Below are positions 57,427-64,000 of a stretch of DNA of 64,000 bases, in pieces (the stretch's first letter is position 1; each line of letters starts with the position of its first letter). Origin of the DNA: Acidobacteriota bacterium (GTDB lineage: Bacteria > Acidobacteriota > Vicinamibacteria > Vicinamibacterales > UBA823). The notes under the pieces are model-generated. The model saw only the letters and a program-made list of their open reading frames with translations, did not search any database and was not told where the DNA came from. The position numbers and the translations under genes are program-made. The stretch lies in NCBI GenBank assembly GCA_002730525.1, contig PCAK01000008.1, positions 62,001 to 126,000 of the forward strand, given 5' to 3'.

Positions 57427-57449
57427 GGCCACCTCAGGGTAAGGGAAAC

Positions 57450-57497
57450 ACGAAGTTAAGTCGATCCAAGTATAGGCATTGATACGCCGCGTGTCAA
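57450..57497 (-). promoter_or_regulatory. hspR promoter with a partial HAIR-like site
   Basis: Minus strand TTGACA (57497-57492), 17-nt spacer, TATACT (57474-57469): near-perfect consensus. CTTGGAT-N7-ACTTCGT (57470-57450) begins at the -10 box. The first half matches the HAIR half-site CTTGAGT at 5 of 7 positions, the second half only 3 of 7. Promoter likely; operator uncertain. Confidence 0.6.
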
Positions 57498-57534
57498 CTC
57501 TGAGCGCCAGCCTCGGGCTCGCACCGCGCCGGCT

Positions 57535-57542
57535 GGTATAGA
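57535..57542 (+). promoter_or_regulatory. Extended -10 promoter for the NSS transporter
   Basis: TGGTATAGA-type extended -10 (TATAGA 57537-57542, part of GCTGGTATAGA), 34 nt before the chosen GTG. The identical GCTGGTATAGA occurs before hemH. No -35 box. Confidence 0.4.
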
Positions 57543-57576
57543 CTCGTTCGGCGTTCAGCGCTGCACGGAGGTGGAA

Positions 57577-59043
57577 GTGTCGAGTCGAGAGACGTTCTCA
57601 TCCCGGTGGGGGCTCATCCTGGCGGGCCTGGGTATGGCCGTCGGGACCGGGAATCTCTGGCGGTTTCCGCGAATTGCGGCCCAGAACGGCGGCGCGGCCT
57701 TCCTCATTCCTTGGTTCATCTTCCTCTTCGTCTGGTCGCTGCCGCTGATCATCGCCGAGTTCGGTATCGGTCGTGGCGCCCGCCGCGGTGTGGTCGGCGC
57801 GTTCAGCTCGCTGATCGGAGGGCGGTTCGCCTGGATGGGCGGATTCATCGCTGTCACGACGGTGATGATCCTGTTCTACTACTCGGTCGTCACTGGTTGG
57901 GCGCTGAAGTACTTCCTCCTGAGCGCCACTGGCGGCCTCGCGGGCCAGGCCCCGGAAGCGTACTGGGACGCCTACAGCACCTCGATCTGGCAGCCGATCG
58001 GGTTCCACCTGGCCGCCGTCGGGATCGGGGCCGCGATCATCCTGCGCGGTGTCGTGTCGGGAATCGAACGCGCGAACCGCGTCCTGATCCCGGTCCTCTT
58101 CGCCCTGCTCATCGTGGCGGTCGCGCGTTCAGTGACGCTGCCTGGCGCCCATCGAGGCTTGGAGTTCCTGTTCAATCCAGACCTCTCGACGCTAACGAGC
58201 TATCGAACATGGCTCGAAGCCCTGACGCAGTCGGCGTGGTCGACCGGCGCCGGGTGGGGGATGATCCTGACCTACGCCACCTACATGCGGAAGAACGATG
58301 ACGTGGTGCTCAACGCCACGACCATCGGCTTCGGTGACAACTCCGCGTCGCTCCTGGCGGGCATGGCGGTCGTCCCGACGGCGTTCGCGATCCTGTCGAC
58401 CGAAGAGGCGATGACGGTGATGGCGTCGAGCAACTACGGCTTGACGTTCATCTGGATCCCGCAGCTGTTCGAGCGGGTGCCGGGGGGTGCGATCTTCCTG
58501 CCACTGTTCTTCCTCGCCCTGTTCTCGGCGGCCCTGTCATCCCTTATCGCCATGATCGAGCTCGCCACGCGCATTCTCATCGACGGAGGGATGGTCCGGC
58601 GGCGGGCGGTGCGTTTGGTCGCCGGGGCGGTCGCGGTGTGCGGCATTCCCTCGGCCGTGAACGTCAGCATCCTCGAGAACCAGGACTGGGTCTGGGGCAT
58701 CGCCCTGATGATCAGCGGGCTGTTCATTTCGATTGCGGCGACGCAGTACGGGCAGGAGCGATTCCGCACCGAGCTTGTGAACGTACCGGGGAACGACTTC
58801 AACCTTGGCCGCCTGTACAGCTGGGTCCTCAAGTATCTCGTCCCGGCGGAGTTCGTGGCGATGTTCGCCTGGTGGATGTATCAGGCGGCGACCGTCTACG
58901 ATCCCGACGGGTGGTGGAATCCGACGCACACTTTTTCGGTCGGCACCTGCCTCGTGCAGTGGGGCCTGGCGTTCGTGCTATTGATCAGTTTCAACAAACG
59001 GATGGCACGGGCCAGCGTCGCCGGCTCGGCGGAGGCCGCATGA
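57577..59043 (+). CDS. Sodium-dependent transporter, NSS (SNF) family
   Basis: 488 residues, about twelve transmembrane helices in the LeuT fold. The family's opening WGLILAGLGMAVGTGNLWRFP with the Na+-site Gly/Asn, GVVSGIERANR, and a sodium-binding region TGAGWGMILTYATYM. Imports amino acids or related solutes with Na+. GTG 57577 is chosen because GGAGG lies 5 nt upstream; GTG 57571 is too close to it. The next gene overlaps by ATGA. Confidence 0.92.
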   Translation: MSSRETFSSRWGLILAGLGMAVGTGNLWRFPRIAAQNGGAAFLIPWFIFLFVWSLPLIIAEFGIGRGARRGVVGAFSSLIGGRFAWMGGFIAVTTVMILFYYSVVTGWALKYFLLSATGGLAGQAPEAYWDAYSTSIWQPIGFHLAAVGIGAAIILRGVVSGIERANRVLIPVLFALLIVAVARSVTLPGAHRGLEFLFNPDLSTLTSYRTWLEALTQSAWSTGAGWGMILTYATYMRKNDDVVLNATTIGFGDNSASLLAGMAVVPTAFAILSTEEAMTVMASSNYGLTFIWIPQLFERVPGGAIFLPLFFLALFSAALSSLIAMIELATRILIDGGMVRRRAVRLVAGAVAVCGIPSAVNVSILENQDWVWGIALMISGLFISIAATQYGQERFRTELVNVPGNDFNLGRLYSWVLKYLVPAEFVAMFAWWMYQAATVYDPDGWWNPTHTFSVGTCLVQWGLAFVLLISFNKRMARASVAGSAEAA

Positions 59044-59183
59044 GCGGTCGAACGTGGCTGATGATGGCGATCATGCTCGGCCTCAACTGGGGCGGGTTCA
59101 TCGCCCTGCTCCTCTTCGGCATCCGACGCGAGGCGCAGAAACGCCGGTCCGCTGCCGTGGAGCAGGATTCCTTCACGGACTGA
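59040..59183 (+). CDS. Small membrane subunit of the NSS transporter (MetS-like)
   Basis: 47 residues: one transmembrane helix (about 5-27, LMMAIMLGLNWGGFIALLLF) and a basic/polar tail. The ATG overlaps the transporter stop (ATGA), so synthesis is coupled. In Corynebacterium the NSS transporter MetP needs a small one-helix subunit, MetS, and this peptide has the same size, topology and position. Function by analogy. Confidence 0.7.
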   Translation: MSGRTWLMMAIMLGLNWGGFIALLLFGIRREAQKRRSAAVEQDSFTD

Positions 59184-59886
59184 ATCGGTCGTTGCGCCAC
59201 GGCTCGGCCGTGTCCGAGTAGCCCCGGGTCTCCCAGAAGCCCTTTCGATCCGCATCCGCGAACTCGATCGCGCGGATCCATTTCGTGCCCTTCCACGCAT
59301 AGAGCTTCGGTGTGATCATGCGACAAGGCCCGCCGTGCTCGCGCGGCAAGGGCTGCTCGTCCCATGTGTGGACGAGCAGCACGTCGTCCTCGACGGCACG
59401 GGCAAGGGGCAGGCTGGTCGTGTAGGGCGTGCCGCTGGTCGGGTCGGCATCGGACCCGGTGCAGATCACGAAGGCGGCTTCCGACCTCGGAACGACCAAC
59501 TCGGCAACATCGCGGAAGCGAACACCGCGCCAGCGGTTGTCGAATCGGCTCCACGTGGTCACGCAGTGGAAGTCGCTGACGTCGTCGATCTGCGGCAAGG
59601 TCATGAAGTCGTCCCAGGTCAGCGTGAGTGGGTTGTCGACGAGGCCGCACACGTTGAGGCGCCAGGTGTCGCAGGTGACCTCGGGATGCACGCCGAGATC
59701 GAGCACCGGCCAGTTCGGGACGACGTGTTGGCCCACGGGAAGCTGCGGCATGCCATGCCGGTTGACCGGCCCGCTGCCCTCAGGTGGTCCGGCTGCCTCG
59801 GCGTCGACGACGCCGTGCCGAAGCGCGCGCTGCCGGTCGATGTAGCGCTGACGACGGGCGATTAGTGATGACGGTTCGGTCGGCAT
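59173..59886 (-). CDS. Molybdopterin-dependent sulfite oxidase-family oxidoreductase
   Basis: 237 residues from ATG 59886. Oxidoreductase molybdopterin-binding domain: LTWDDFMTLPQ, the molybdenum-ligand Cys in DFHCVTTWSRFDN, GVRFRDVAEL and HGGPCRMITPKLYAWKGTKW. No signal peptide or Tat motif, and no dimerisation domain, so it is the short cytoplasmic YuiH-like type; the substrate is unknown. TATGCT lies exactly 6 nt before the ATG. Overlaps the MetS-like gene end by 11 nt (convergent). Confidence 0.88.
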   Translation of the reverse strand: MPTEPSSLIARRQRYIDRQRALRHGVVDAEAAGPPEGSGPVNRHGMPQLPVGQHVVPNWPVLDLGVHPEVTCDTWRLNVCGLVDNPLTLTWDDFMTLPQIDDVSDFHCVTTWSRFDNRWRGVRFRDVAELVVPRSEAAFVICTGSDADPTSGTPYTTSLPLARAVEDDVLLVHTWDEQPLPREHGGPCRMITPKLYAWKGTKWIRAIEFADADRKGFWETRGYSDTAEPWRNDRFSP

Positions 59887-61466
59887 GGCGTTAGCATATC
59901 GGATGTGCGCGCTGGCGCCTCGTTCAGCGGCCATGCTAGCGTAAGTGTCGAAGTTGAAAGGAGCGCCACGTCATGGGTTATCCCGAGTTCATGATCGCGC
60001 CGATGCGCGAGGAATTGACGCGGTTGGGTGTGCAGGAACTGCGAACGCCCGACGCCGTTGATTCGATCGCCCGAGACACCGACGGCACCGTGATGATTGT
60101 CGTCAATTCCGTCTGTGGATGCGCGGCAGGCAAGGCCCGGCCAGGCGTCGCGCTCGCCCTCCAGCACTCGACGAGACCAGACGTCGTGGCGACCGTGTTC
60201 GCTGGCGCGGATATCGAAGCGACAGAACGGGCGCGGGCACTGTTTGCCGGCTATCCGCCGTCGTCGCCGGCGATCGGCCTGCTGCGGAACGGGCAGTTGG
60301 CCTACATGATGGAACGCCACCAGATCGAAGGGCAGGAAGCCCCGGCGATCGCGCGCCAGTTGATCGGCGCGTTCGACGAACATTGTTCGAAGGCGGCCGT
60401 CGACAGATAGCGAGTCTGCCGGCTCGCGGGTCATGACAGGCGGCGCGCGGCGCCGCCTGTCGTCTGTACGGGCGGCGTCAGACCATCGGGGCAGGAGGGG
60501 AGGGGGCACCCGATGAGCGTGACGCTCGATGGTGGCACGCACCACGTCGGCCATGCCCGCGAGAAAGCGGGGAGCGTCATTGACCGCGGCGGCGCGCACT
60601 ACCGGAAGGTCGATCTCGCGGCACAGCCCCACAGCCTCCGCGTCGAGGTCGTAGAGGACCTCGACATGATCGGCGACGAAGCCGATCGGGGAGAGAATCG
60701 CCGCCGCGAGACCGCCAGCCCGAGCGTCGCGAAGGTAGTTGCAGACGTCGGGTTCGAGCCAGGGATCGCCGGGTCGGCCGCTGCGGCTCTGATACACCAA
60801 CGCCCAGTCCGAGCGTTCGAGCACGTGGGCCACGGCCGCGCACGATTCGCCGAGTTCGGCTTCGTACCGGCTACGACGTGCCATCTCCTGCGGGATGCTG
60901 TGGGCCGTGAACACGACTCGGGCGCGAGACCGTAGCTCGTCGGGCAATCCGCCCGCCGCCGCCCGAATGTGATCGGCCACTGTCTCCACGAACCCAGGGT
61001 GGGCATGCCATGGCCCGACGTAGGTGACCCTCACATCGGCCGCGCCACGGTCGGCGAGCCGTTGTCGCGCCTCGTCCACGTTGCGCCGGTACTGTTCGCA
61101 GCTCGAGTAGGAGGCGTGCGGGGCCATGATGAACCCGATCGCGTGCCGGACGCCGGCCTGTGACATGTCGAGTAGCGTCTCATGGAGGAACGGGTGCCAG
61201 TTGCGCATGCCCACATAGACGGGCAGGCGCTCACCCGCCTTCGCGAGTCGCTCCGCGAGACCGCCTGCTTGACGGCGCGTCAGTTCGGTGATCGGCGACA
61301 CGCCGTCGAACAGGTCGTAGTGGCCGGCCACTTCCTCGAGCCTGGACGGCGGCACTCGCCGACCCCGCAACACGTTGGCGAGAAACGGTCGGACATCGTC
61401 GGGCCCGTTGGGGCCGCCGAACGCGATCACCAGGACGGCATCGAACGGGTGTGAGTAGTCGGCCAT
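59862..61466 (-). CDS. hemH: Ferrochelatase with unusual run-on C-terminus
   Basis: Inserts iron into porphyrin, the last heme step. Ferrochelatase homology covers residues 1 to about 320 (nt 61466 to about 60500): VLVIAFGGPNGPDDVRPFL, MRNWHPFLHETL, the catalytic His in VFTAHSIPQEM and HVEVLYDLDAEA. The family ends at about 310-340 residues, but here no stop codon follows. The frame runs another ~210 codons, antisense to the entire bacilliredoxin gene, and ends 25 nt inside the sulfite oxidase gene. The tail is Arg/His-rich and shows no domain. The stop may have been lost by a small indel (TGA occurs at once in another frame, near 60480), or the tail may be real. Confidence 0.85.
   Translation of the reverse strand: MADYSHPFDAVLVIAFGGPNGPDDVRPFLANVLRGRRVPPSRLEEVAGHYDLFDGVSPITELTRRQAGGLAERLAKAGERLPVYVGMRNWHPFLHETLLDMSQAGVRHAIGFIMAPHASYSSCEQYRRNVDEARQRLADRGAADVRVTYVGPWHAHPGFVETVADHIRAAAGGLPDELRSRARVVFTAHSIPQEMARRSRYEAELGESCAAVAHVLERSDWALVYQSRSGRPGDPWLEPDVCNYLRDARAGGLAAAILSPIGFVADHVEVLYDLDAEAVGLCREIDLPVVRAAAVNDAPRFLAGMADVVRATIERHAHRVPPPLLPRWSDAARTDDRRRRAPPVMTREPADSLSVDGRLRTMFVERADQLARDRRGFLPFDLVAFHHVGQLPVPQQADRRRRRRIAGKQCPRPFCRFDIRASEHGRHDVWSRRVLEGERDAWPGLACRASTDGIDDNHHGAVGVSGDRINGVGRSQFLHTQPRQFLAHRRDHELGITHDVALLSTSTLTLAWPLNEAPARTSDMLTPCRPNRHH
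59893..59898 (-). promoter_or_regulatory. -10 box of a probable leaderless promoter (sulfite oxidase-like gene)
   Basis: TATGCT on the minus strand, 6 nt (aacgcc), then ATG 59886. Confidence 0.35.
59973..60410 (+). CDS. Bacilliredoxin (BrxA/BrxB, DUF1094) family protein
   Basis: 145 residues. Thioredoxin-like fold with the family's N-terminal MGYPEFMIAPMREELTRLG and the CGC redox site in NSVCGCAAGKARPGV. Family members remove bacillithiol from proteins in Firmicutes; in other phyla the thiol partner is not settled. Good ribosome site (AAAGGAG). The ferrochelatase frame runs antisense through the whole gene. Confidence 0.92.
   Translation: MGYPEFMIAPMREELTRLGVQELRTPDAVDSIARDTDGTVMIVVNSVCGCAAGKARPGVALALQHSTRPDVVATVFAGADIEATERARALFAGYPPSSPAIGLLRNGQLAYMMERHQIEGQEAPAIARQLIGAFDEHCSKAAVDR
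60435..60461. terminator. Strong inverted repeat between bacilliredoxin and hemH
   Basis: 11-bp perfect stem GACAGGCGGCG / CGCCGCCTGTC with a 5-nt loop, placed 25 nt after the bacilliredoxin stop and just where ferrochelatase homology ends on the other strand. No T-run follows on either side, so it may be a bidirectional stop or RNA-stabilising hairpin instead of a classic intrinsic terminator. Confidence 0.5.
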
Positions 61467-61488
61467 GGCGCTGAAGGACCAGGCGGAT

Positions 61489-61494
61489 TCTATA
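61489..61494 (-). promoter_or_regulatory. Extended -10 promoter for hemH
   Basis: Minus strand GCTGGTATAGA with TATAGA at 61494-61489, 22 nt before the hemH ATG. Same 11 bases as upstream of the NSS transporter. Confidence 0.4.
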
Positions 61495-61507
61495 CCAGCG
61501 GTTCGCT

Positions 61508-61531
61508 CGCCCGCGTCGTGTTGCGCGGGCG
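61508..61531. repeat. Inverted repeat in the hemH/PIG-L intergenic gap
   Basis: CGCCCGCG, 8-nt loop, CGCGGGCG. It lies just upstream of the hemH -10 box, between two divergent genes, so it could be a regulator site. Confidence 0.35.
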
Positions 61532-61574
61532 CTCAGCCTCACGATAAGGTCACTCGACCGCCTGTGCTGTGCCT

Positions 61575-64000
61575 ATGAATAGGACAATGCGTTGTGCAAC
61601 CGTTGCGGTGCTCGTGGGCGCATGCGCCGCCTCCGCCACCGCACAGCCCGAACGACTCACCATCGACCGCGGCGCCGTCGGCGCCTGGCAAGCGCTGCAA
61701 CGGCTGCGGACGTTCGGCAGCGTCCTGCACACGACCGCGCACCCGGATGATGAGCATGGGGGCGTCCTGACCTGGCTGAGCCGCGGGCAGGGAGCCCGCG
61801 TGAGCCTGCTGACCCTGACCCGTGGCGAAGGTGGGGACAACGCCATCGGCCCAGAACTGTTCGATGCACTTGGCCTGATCCGAACCGAAGAACTGCTGGC
61901 GGCGAATCGATACTACGGCGTCGACCGGCAGTACTTCACGTCGATGGTCGACTACGGCTTTTCCAAGCGTCTGGAAGAGGCCTGGGAGAAGTGGGATCGC
62001 GGCGCGCTACTCGGTGAGGTGGTGGCGCTGCTGCGCACCGAACGGCCGATCGTGGTCCTGTCGCGGTTTCAGGGGACGCCGCGAGACGGTCACGGTCACC
62101 ACATGGCCGCGGGCGCCATCACGCGCGAGGCGTTCCGCGCCGCCGCGGACCCGGAGGCCTTTCCAGAACAGGTCGCCGCCGGGCTGCGGCCGTGGCAGGC
62201 CAGGAAGCTGTATGTCGGTGGCGTGCGGGACACCGAGGGCCCGACGCTCACGGTGGACGTGGGCGCCGTCGACCCGCGCATCGGACTGTCGTATCAGCGT
62301 CTGGCGCGGCTCGGGTTGAGCCTGCAACGTTCGCAGAACGCGGGCCGCGCGAGCGCGTCGCCGGGCCCGACCGTCTACCGATATGCGCGTGTCGACACGC
62401 CGGGTTCCGCGATCGAAGCGAGCCCATTCGACGGGTTGGACACGAGCTGGGCGGGCCTCTTCTCGCTCGTCGGTCAGGAGGCGACACCGGCCTGGGTGGT
62501 GCGACTCACGGCGATCGGCGACGTCGTGGAGGCTGTGGCTCGCGGGTTCTCGATGCATCGGCCGGCGGACGGCGCAGGGGCGCTGGCCGCGGCTCTCGAC
62601 GCCACGCGGAACGCTATCTCGGATCTGACGGAGCAGTCGGACGTGCGTCTGCTGCTGGAGCGGAAGGCGGAGCAGTTCGAAGCGGCGATCAGCGCGATGC
62701 TCGGGCTCGAACTGTCAGCCGTCGCCGTCCCCTGGGACACGCCGCCTGCCGGGGTGGCCGAGCTGGGTCCCGTGGTCCGGGGCCAGACTGTGCAGGTGGA
62801 TCTGGCGCTTTCGGGTGCCGGGATCGACGAGGCTAACGATGTCGTCCTCACGATCGAGGCGCCCGCGGGCTGGCGCGTCGAGGACTCGGGACTCGAGTCG
62901 TCGAACAATCGATGGCAGCGCCGCGTCTTGCTTCAGATCGGCGACACGTCGGCCAGCCGGCCGCATTTCGCTCGGGCCTCACTGGCGGAGAGTCGCTATC
63001 GGATCGCGGCTGACAGCGCGTTCTTCGATCCGTTTCCGCCCCCGCCCGCGCGTGGGGTGGCTCGGTTCCGCGTCGCAGGCGTCGTCATCGAGCACCACGC
63101 GCCGGTGGTGGCTCGAGAAGCGCGGCTGCCGTATGGCTACGCCGAGCGCGTGTTGCCGGTGCTCCCGGCAATCAGCCTCACAGTCAGCCCGCCAGTGGCA
63201 GTCGTGCCCCTCGCCGTCGAGTCGCCGGAGCTGACGATCTCGGTTCGCGTCGGTCGAATAGACCCCGCCGGCCGTGAGGCGACGCTCGAGCTGGAGTTGC
63301 CGGACGGCTGGCGGGTGTCGCCGGTGCAGGTTCGACTTCTTGAGGGCGACGGGTTGGAGCGGACGTTCGACTTCCGCGTCTGGCCGTCCGACCTGAACGA
63401 TGCGCCGCAGCGCGTCGGCGCGGTTGCCAGGCTCGAGGGCCTCGAGTTCCGGGAGGGCTACGAAGCGATCGCGCACCGCGATCTCGAGACGCGCCGGCTC
63501 TTTCGGCCGGCCGAAGCGATCGTCCGCGGCGTGGACGTGGCGATAGCGGGGAATCTGCGCGTCGGCTACGTGATGGGGATCGGCGACCAGGTGCCCGAAG
63601 CGATTCGCCAACTGGGCGCGACGGTGGAGCGGCTCGAGGCCGACGACCTGGCCTCGGCTGACCTGAATCGATTCGATGTCGTCGTCACAGGGACCCGCGC
63701 CTACGCCGTTCGGCCAGACCTGCACCGGTCGAACGACCGACTCCTCACCTTTGCCGAGCAAGGCGGGCATCTGATCGTCCTGTACAACACCCAGGAGTTC
63801 GTTCCGTCGGAACACGCGCCGTTTCCCGGCGACCTGCCGCGCCGATCCGAAGAGGTCTCGGAGGAGGATGCGCCGGTCGTGATTCTGGCCCCTGGCGCCC
63901 CGGTGCTGGCGTGGCCGAATCGGATCACGGCCGTCGACTTCGACGGGTGGGTCGAGCAGCGCGGCTCGAAGTTCTGGCGCTCCTGGGCGGACGCCTATAC
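61575..64000 (+). CDS. Secreted PIG-L (LmbE-like) deacetylase with C-terminal extensions (runs off window)
   Basis: At least 808 codons, open to the window end. Signal peptide (1-23), then a PIG-L domain with the zinc motif TTAHPDDEHGG (residues 53-63) and LLTLTRGEGGDN. PIG-L enzymes remove N-acetyl groups from sugars. From about residue 380 come two beta-sandwich modules, then from about 650 a Rossmann-like module (GYVMGIGDQVPEAIRQLGAT, VVVTGTRAYAVR, HLIVLYNTQEFV) like glutamine-amidotransferase-type folds. The multi-domain build suggests an extracytoplasmic enzyme acting on glycans. ATG 61575 lacks a ribosome site; ATG 61587 is an alternative. Confidence 0.82.
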   Translation, partial: MNRTMRCATVAVLVGACAASATAQPERLTIDRGAVGAWQALQRLRTFGSVLHTTAHPDDEHGGVLTWLSRGQGARVSLLTLTRGEGGDNAIGPELFDALGLIRTEELLAANRYYGVDRQYFTSMVDYGFSKRLEEAWEKWDRGALLGEVVALLRTERPIVVLSRFQGTPRDGHGHHMAAGAITREAFRAAADPEAFPEQVAAGLRPWQARKLYVGGVRDTEGPTLTVDVGAVDPRIGLSYQRLARLGLSLQRSQNAGRASASPGPTVYRYARVDTPGSAIEASPFDGLDTSWAGLFSLVGQEATPAWVVRLTAIGDVVEAVARGFSMHRPADGAGALAAALDATRNAISDLTEQSDVRLLLERKAEQFEAAISAMLGLELSAVAVPWDTPPAGVAELGPVVRGQTVQVDLALSGAGIDEANDVVLTIEAPAGWRVEDSGLESSNNRWQRRVLLQIGDTSASRPHFARASLAESRYRIAADSAFFDPFPPPPARGVARFRVAGVVIEHHAPVVAREARLPYGYAERVLPVLPAISLTVSPPVAVVPLAVESPELTISVRVGRIDPAGREATLELELPDGWRVSPVQVRLLEGDGLERTFDFRVWPSDLNDAPQRVGAVARLEGLEFREGYEAIAHRDLETRRLFRPAEAIVRGVDVAIAGNLRVGYVMGIGDQVPEAIRQLGATVERLEADDLASADLNRFDVVVTGTRAYAVRPDLHRSNDRLLTFAEQGGHLIVLYNTQEFVPSEHAPFPGDLPRRSEEVSEEDAPVVILAPGAPVLAWPNRITAVDFDGWVEQRGSKFWRSWADAY

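Overview
This is one 64 kb stretch of GC-rich bacterial chromosome, almost solid with genes and with short, overlapping gene junctions (ATGA, GTGA, TGATG). The cell is Gram-negative: it has BamD, AMIN-domain amidase and lipoprotein-type signals. It is rich in large secreted beta-propeller, S55-peptidase and PIG-L proteins. The aroD-aroE fusion at the head of a trp operon, the SpmA-SpmB fusion, the HspR-CbpA-ClpB operon and the DUF3467-LexA cluster together suggest Acidobacteriota, probably Vicinamibacteria. This placement is an inference; no rRNA gene is in the window. No IS element, prophage, CRISPR array, tRNA or rRNA gene was seen.

Layout. 1-6.4 kb: sugar nucleotide genes (phosphomannomutase, nucleotidyltransferase), then divergent pgsA, and a minus-strand operon PASTA-rpe-thioesterase-epimerase-bamD-unknown. 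6.4-10.5 kb: aroC-def-fmt-rsmB (chorismate synthase plus initiator-Met processing and rRNA methylation). 10.6-11.6 kb: the remnant of a sigma54-type activator, N-terminally truncated and frameshifted. 11.6-19.8 kb: SpmAB fusion and TPR protein, an ECF sigma factor with its ZAS anti-sigma and an RpoE-like autoregulatory promoter, then a secreted propeller protein and an S55 peptidase. 19.9-30.4 kb: an aromatic amino acid supra-operon aroDE-trpE-(trpG)-trpD-C-F-B-A-aroF-tyrA. It is preceded by a leader peptide carrying Trp-Trp-Trp-Phe-Phe-Tyr-Phe and by mutually exclusive antiterminator and terminator helices that can be drawn base by base. trpG is frameshifted. 30.4-41 kb: JAMM peptidase, leucyl aminopeptidase, then minus-strand rnj-ftsK-amiC and lexA-DUF3467-nth-rsmA. 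41.1-48.8 kb: PfkB kinase, secreted DUF2993-like protein, recG-rsmD-coaD-aminotransferase-glcD. 48.7-53.4 kb: AmrS radical SAM enzyme, ArnT-like glycosyltransferase, and rho with a long C-rich leader. 53.4-57.5 kb: the hspR-cbpA-clpB heat-shock operon. 57.5-64 kb: an NSS transporter with a 47-residue partner peptide, molybdopterin oxidoreductase, bacilliredoxin, ferrochelatase with no stop codon at its usual end, and a large PIG-L protein running off the window.

Regulation. Several sigma70-type promoters with 17-18 nt spacers are visible (pgsA, PASTA operon, S55, aroDE-trp, lexA, rho, hspR). Five genes have a TANNNT box exactly 6 nt before the start codon and no Shine-Dalgarno site, which is the layout expected of leaderless mRNAs. 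The strongest candidate for a new system is the three-amino-acid attenuator of the aromatic supra-operon.
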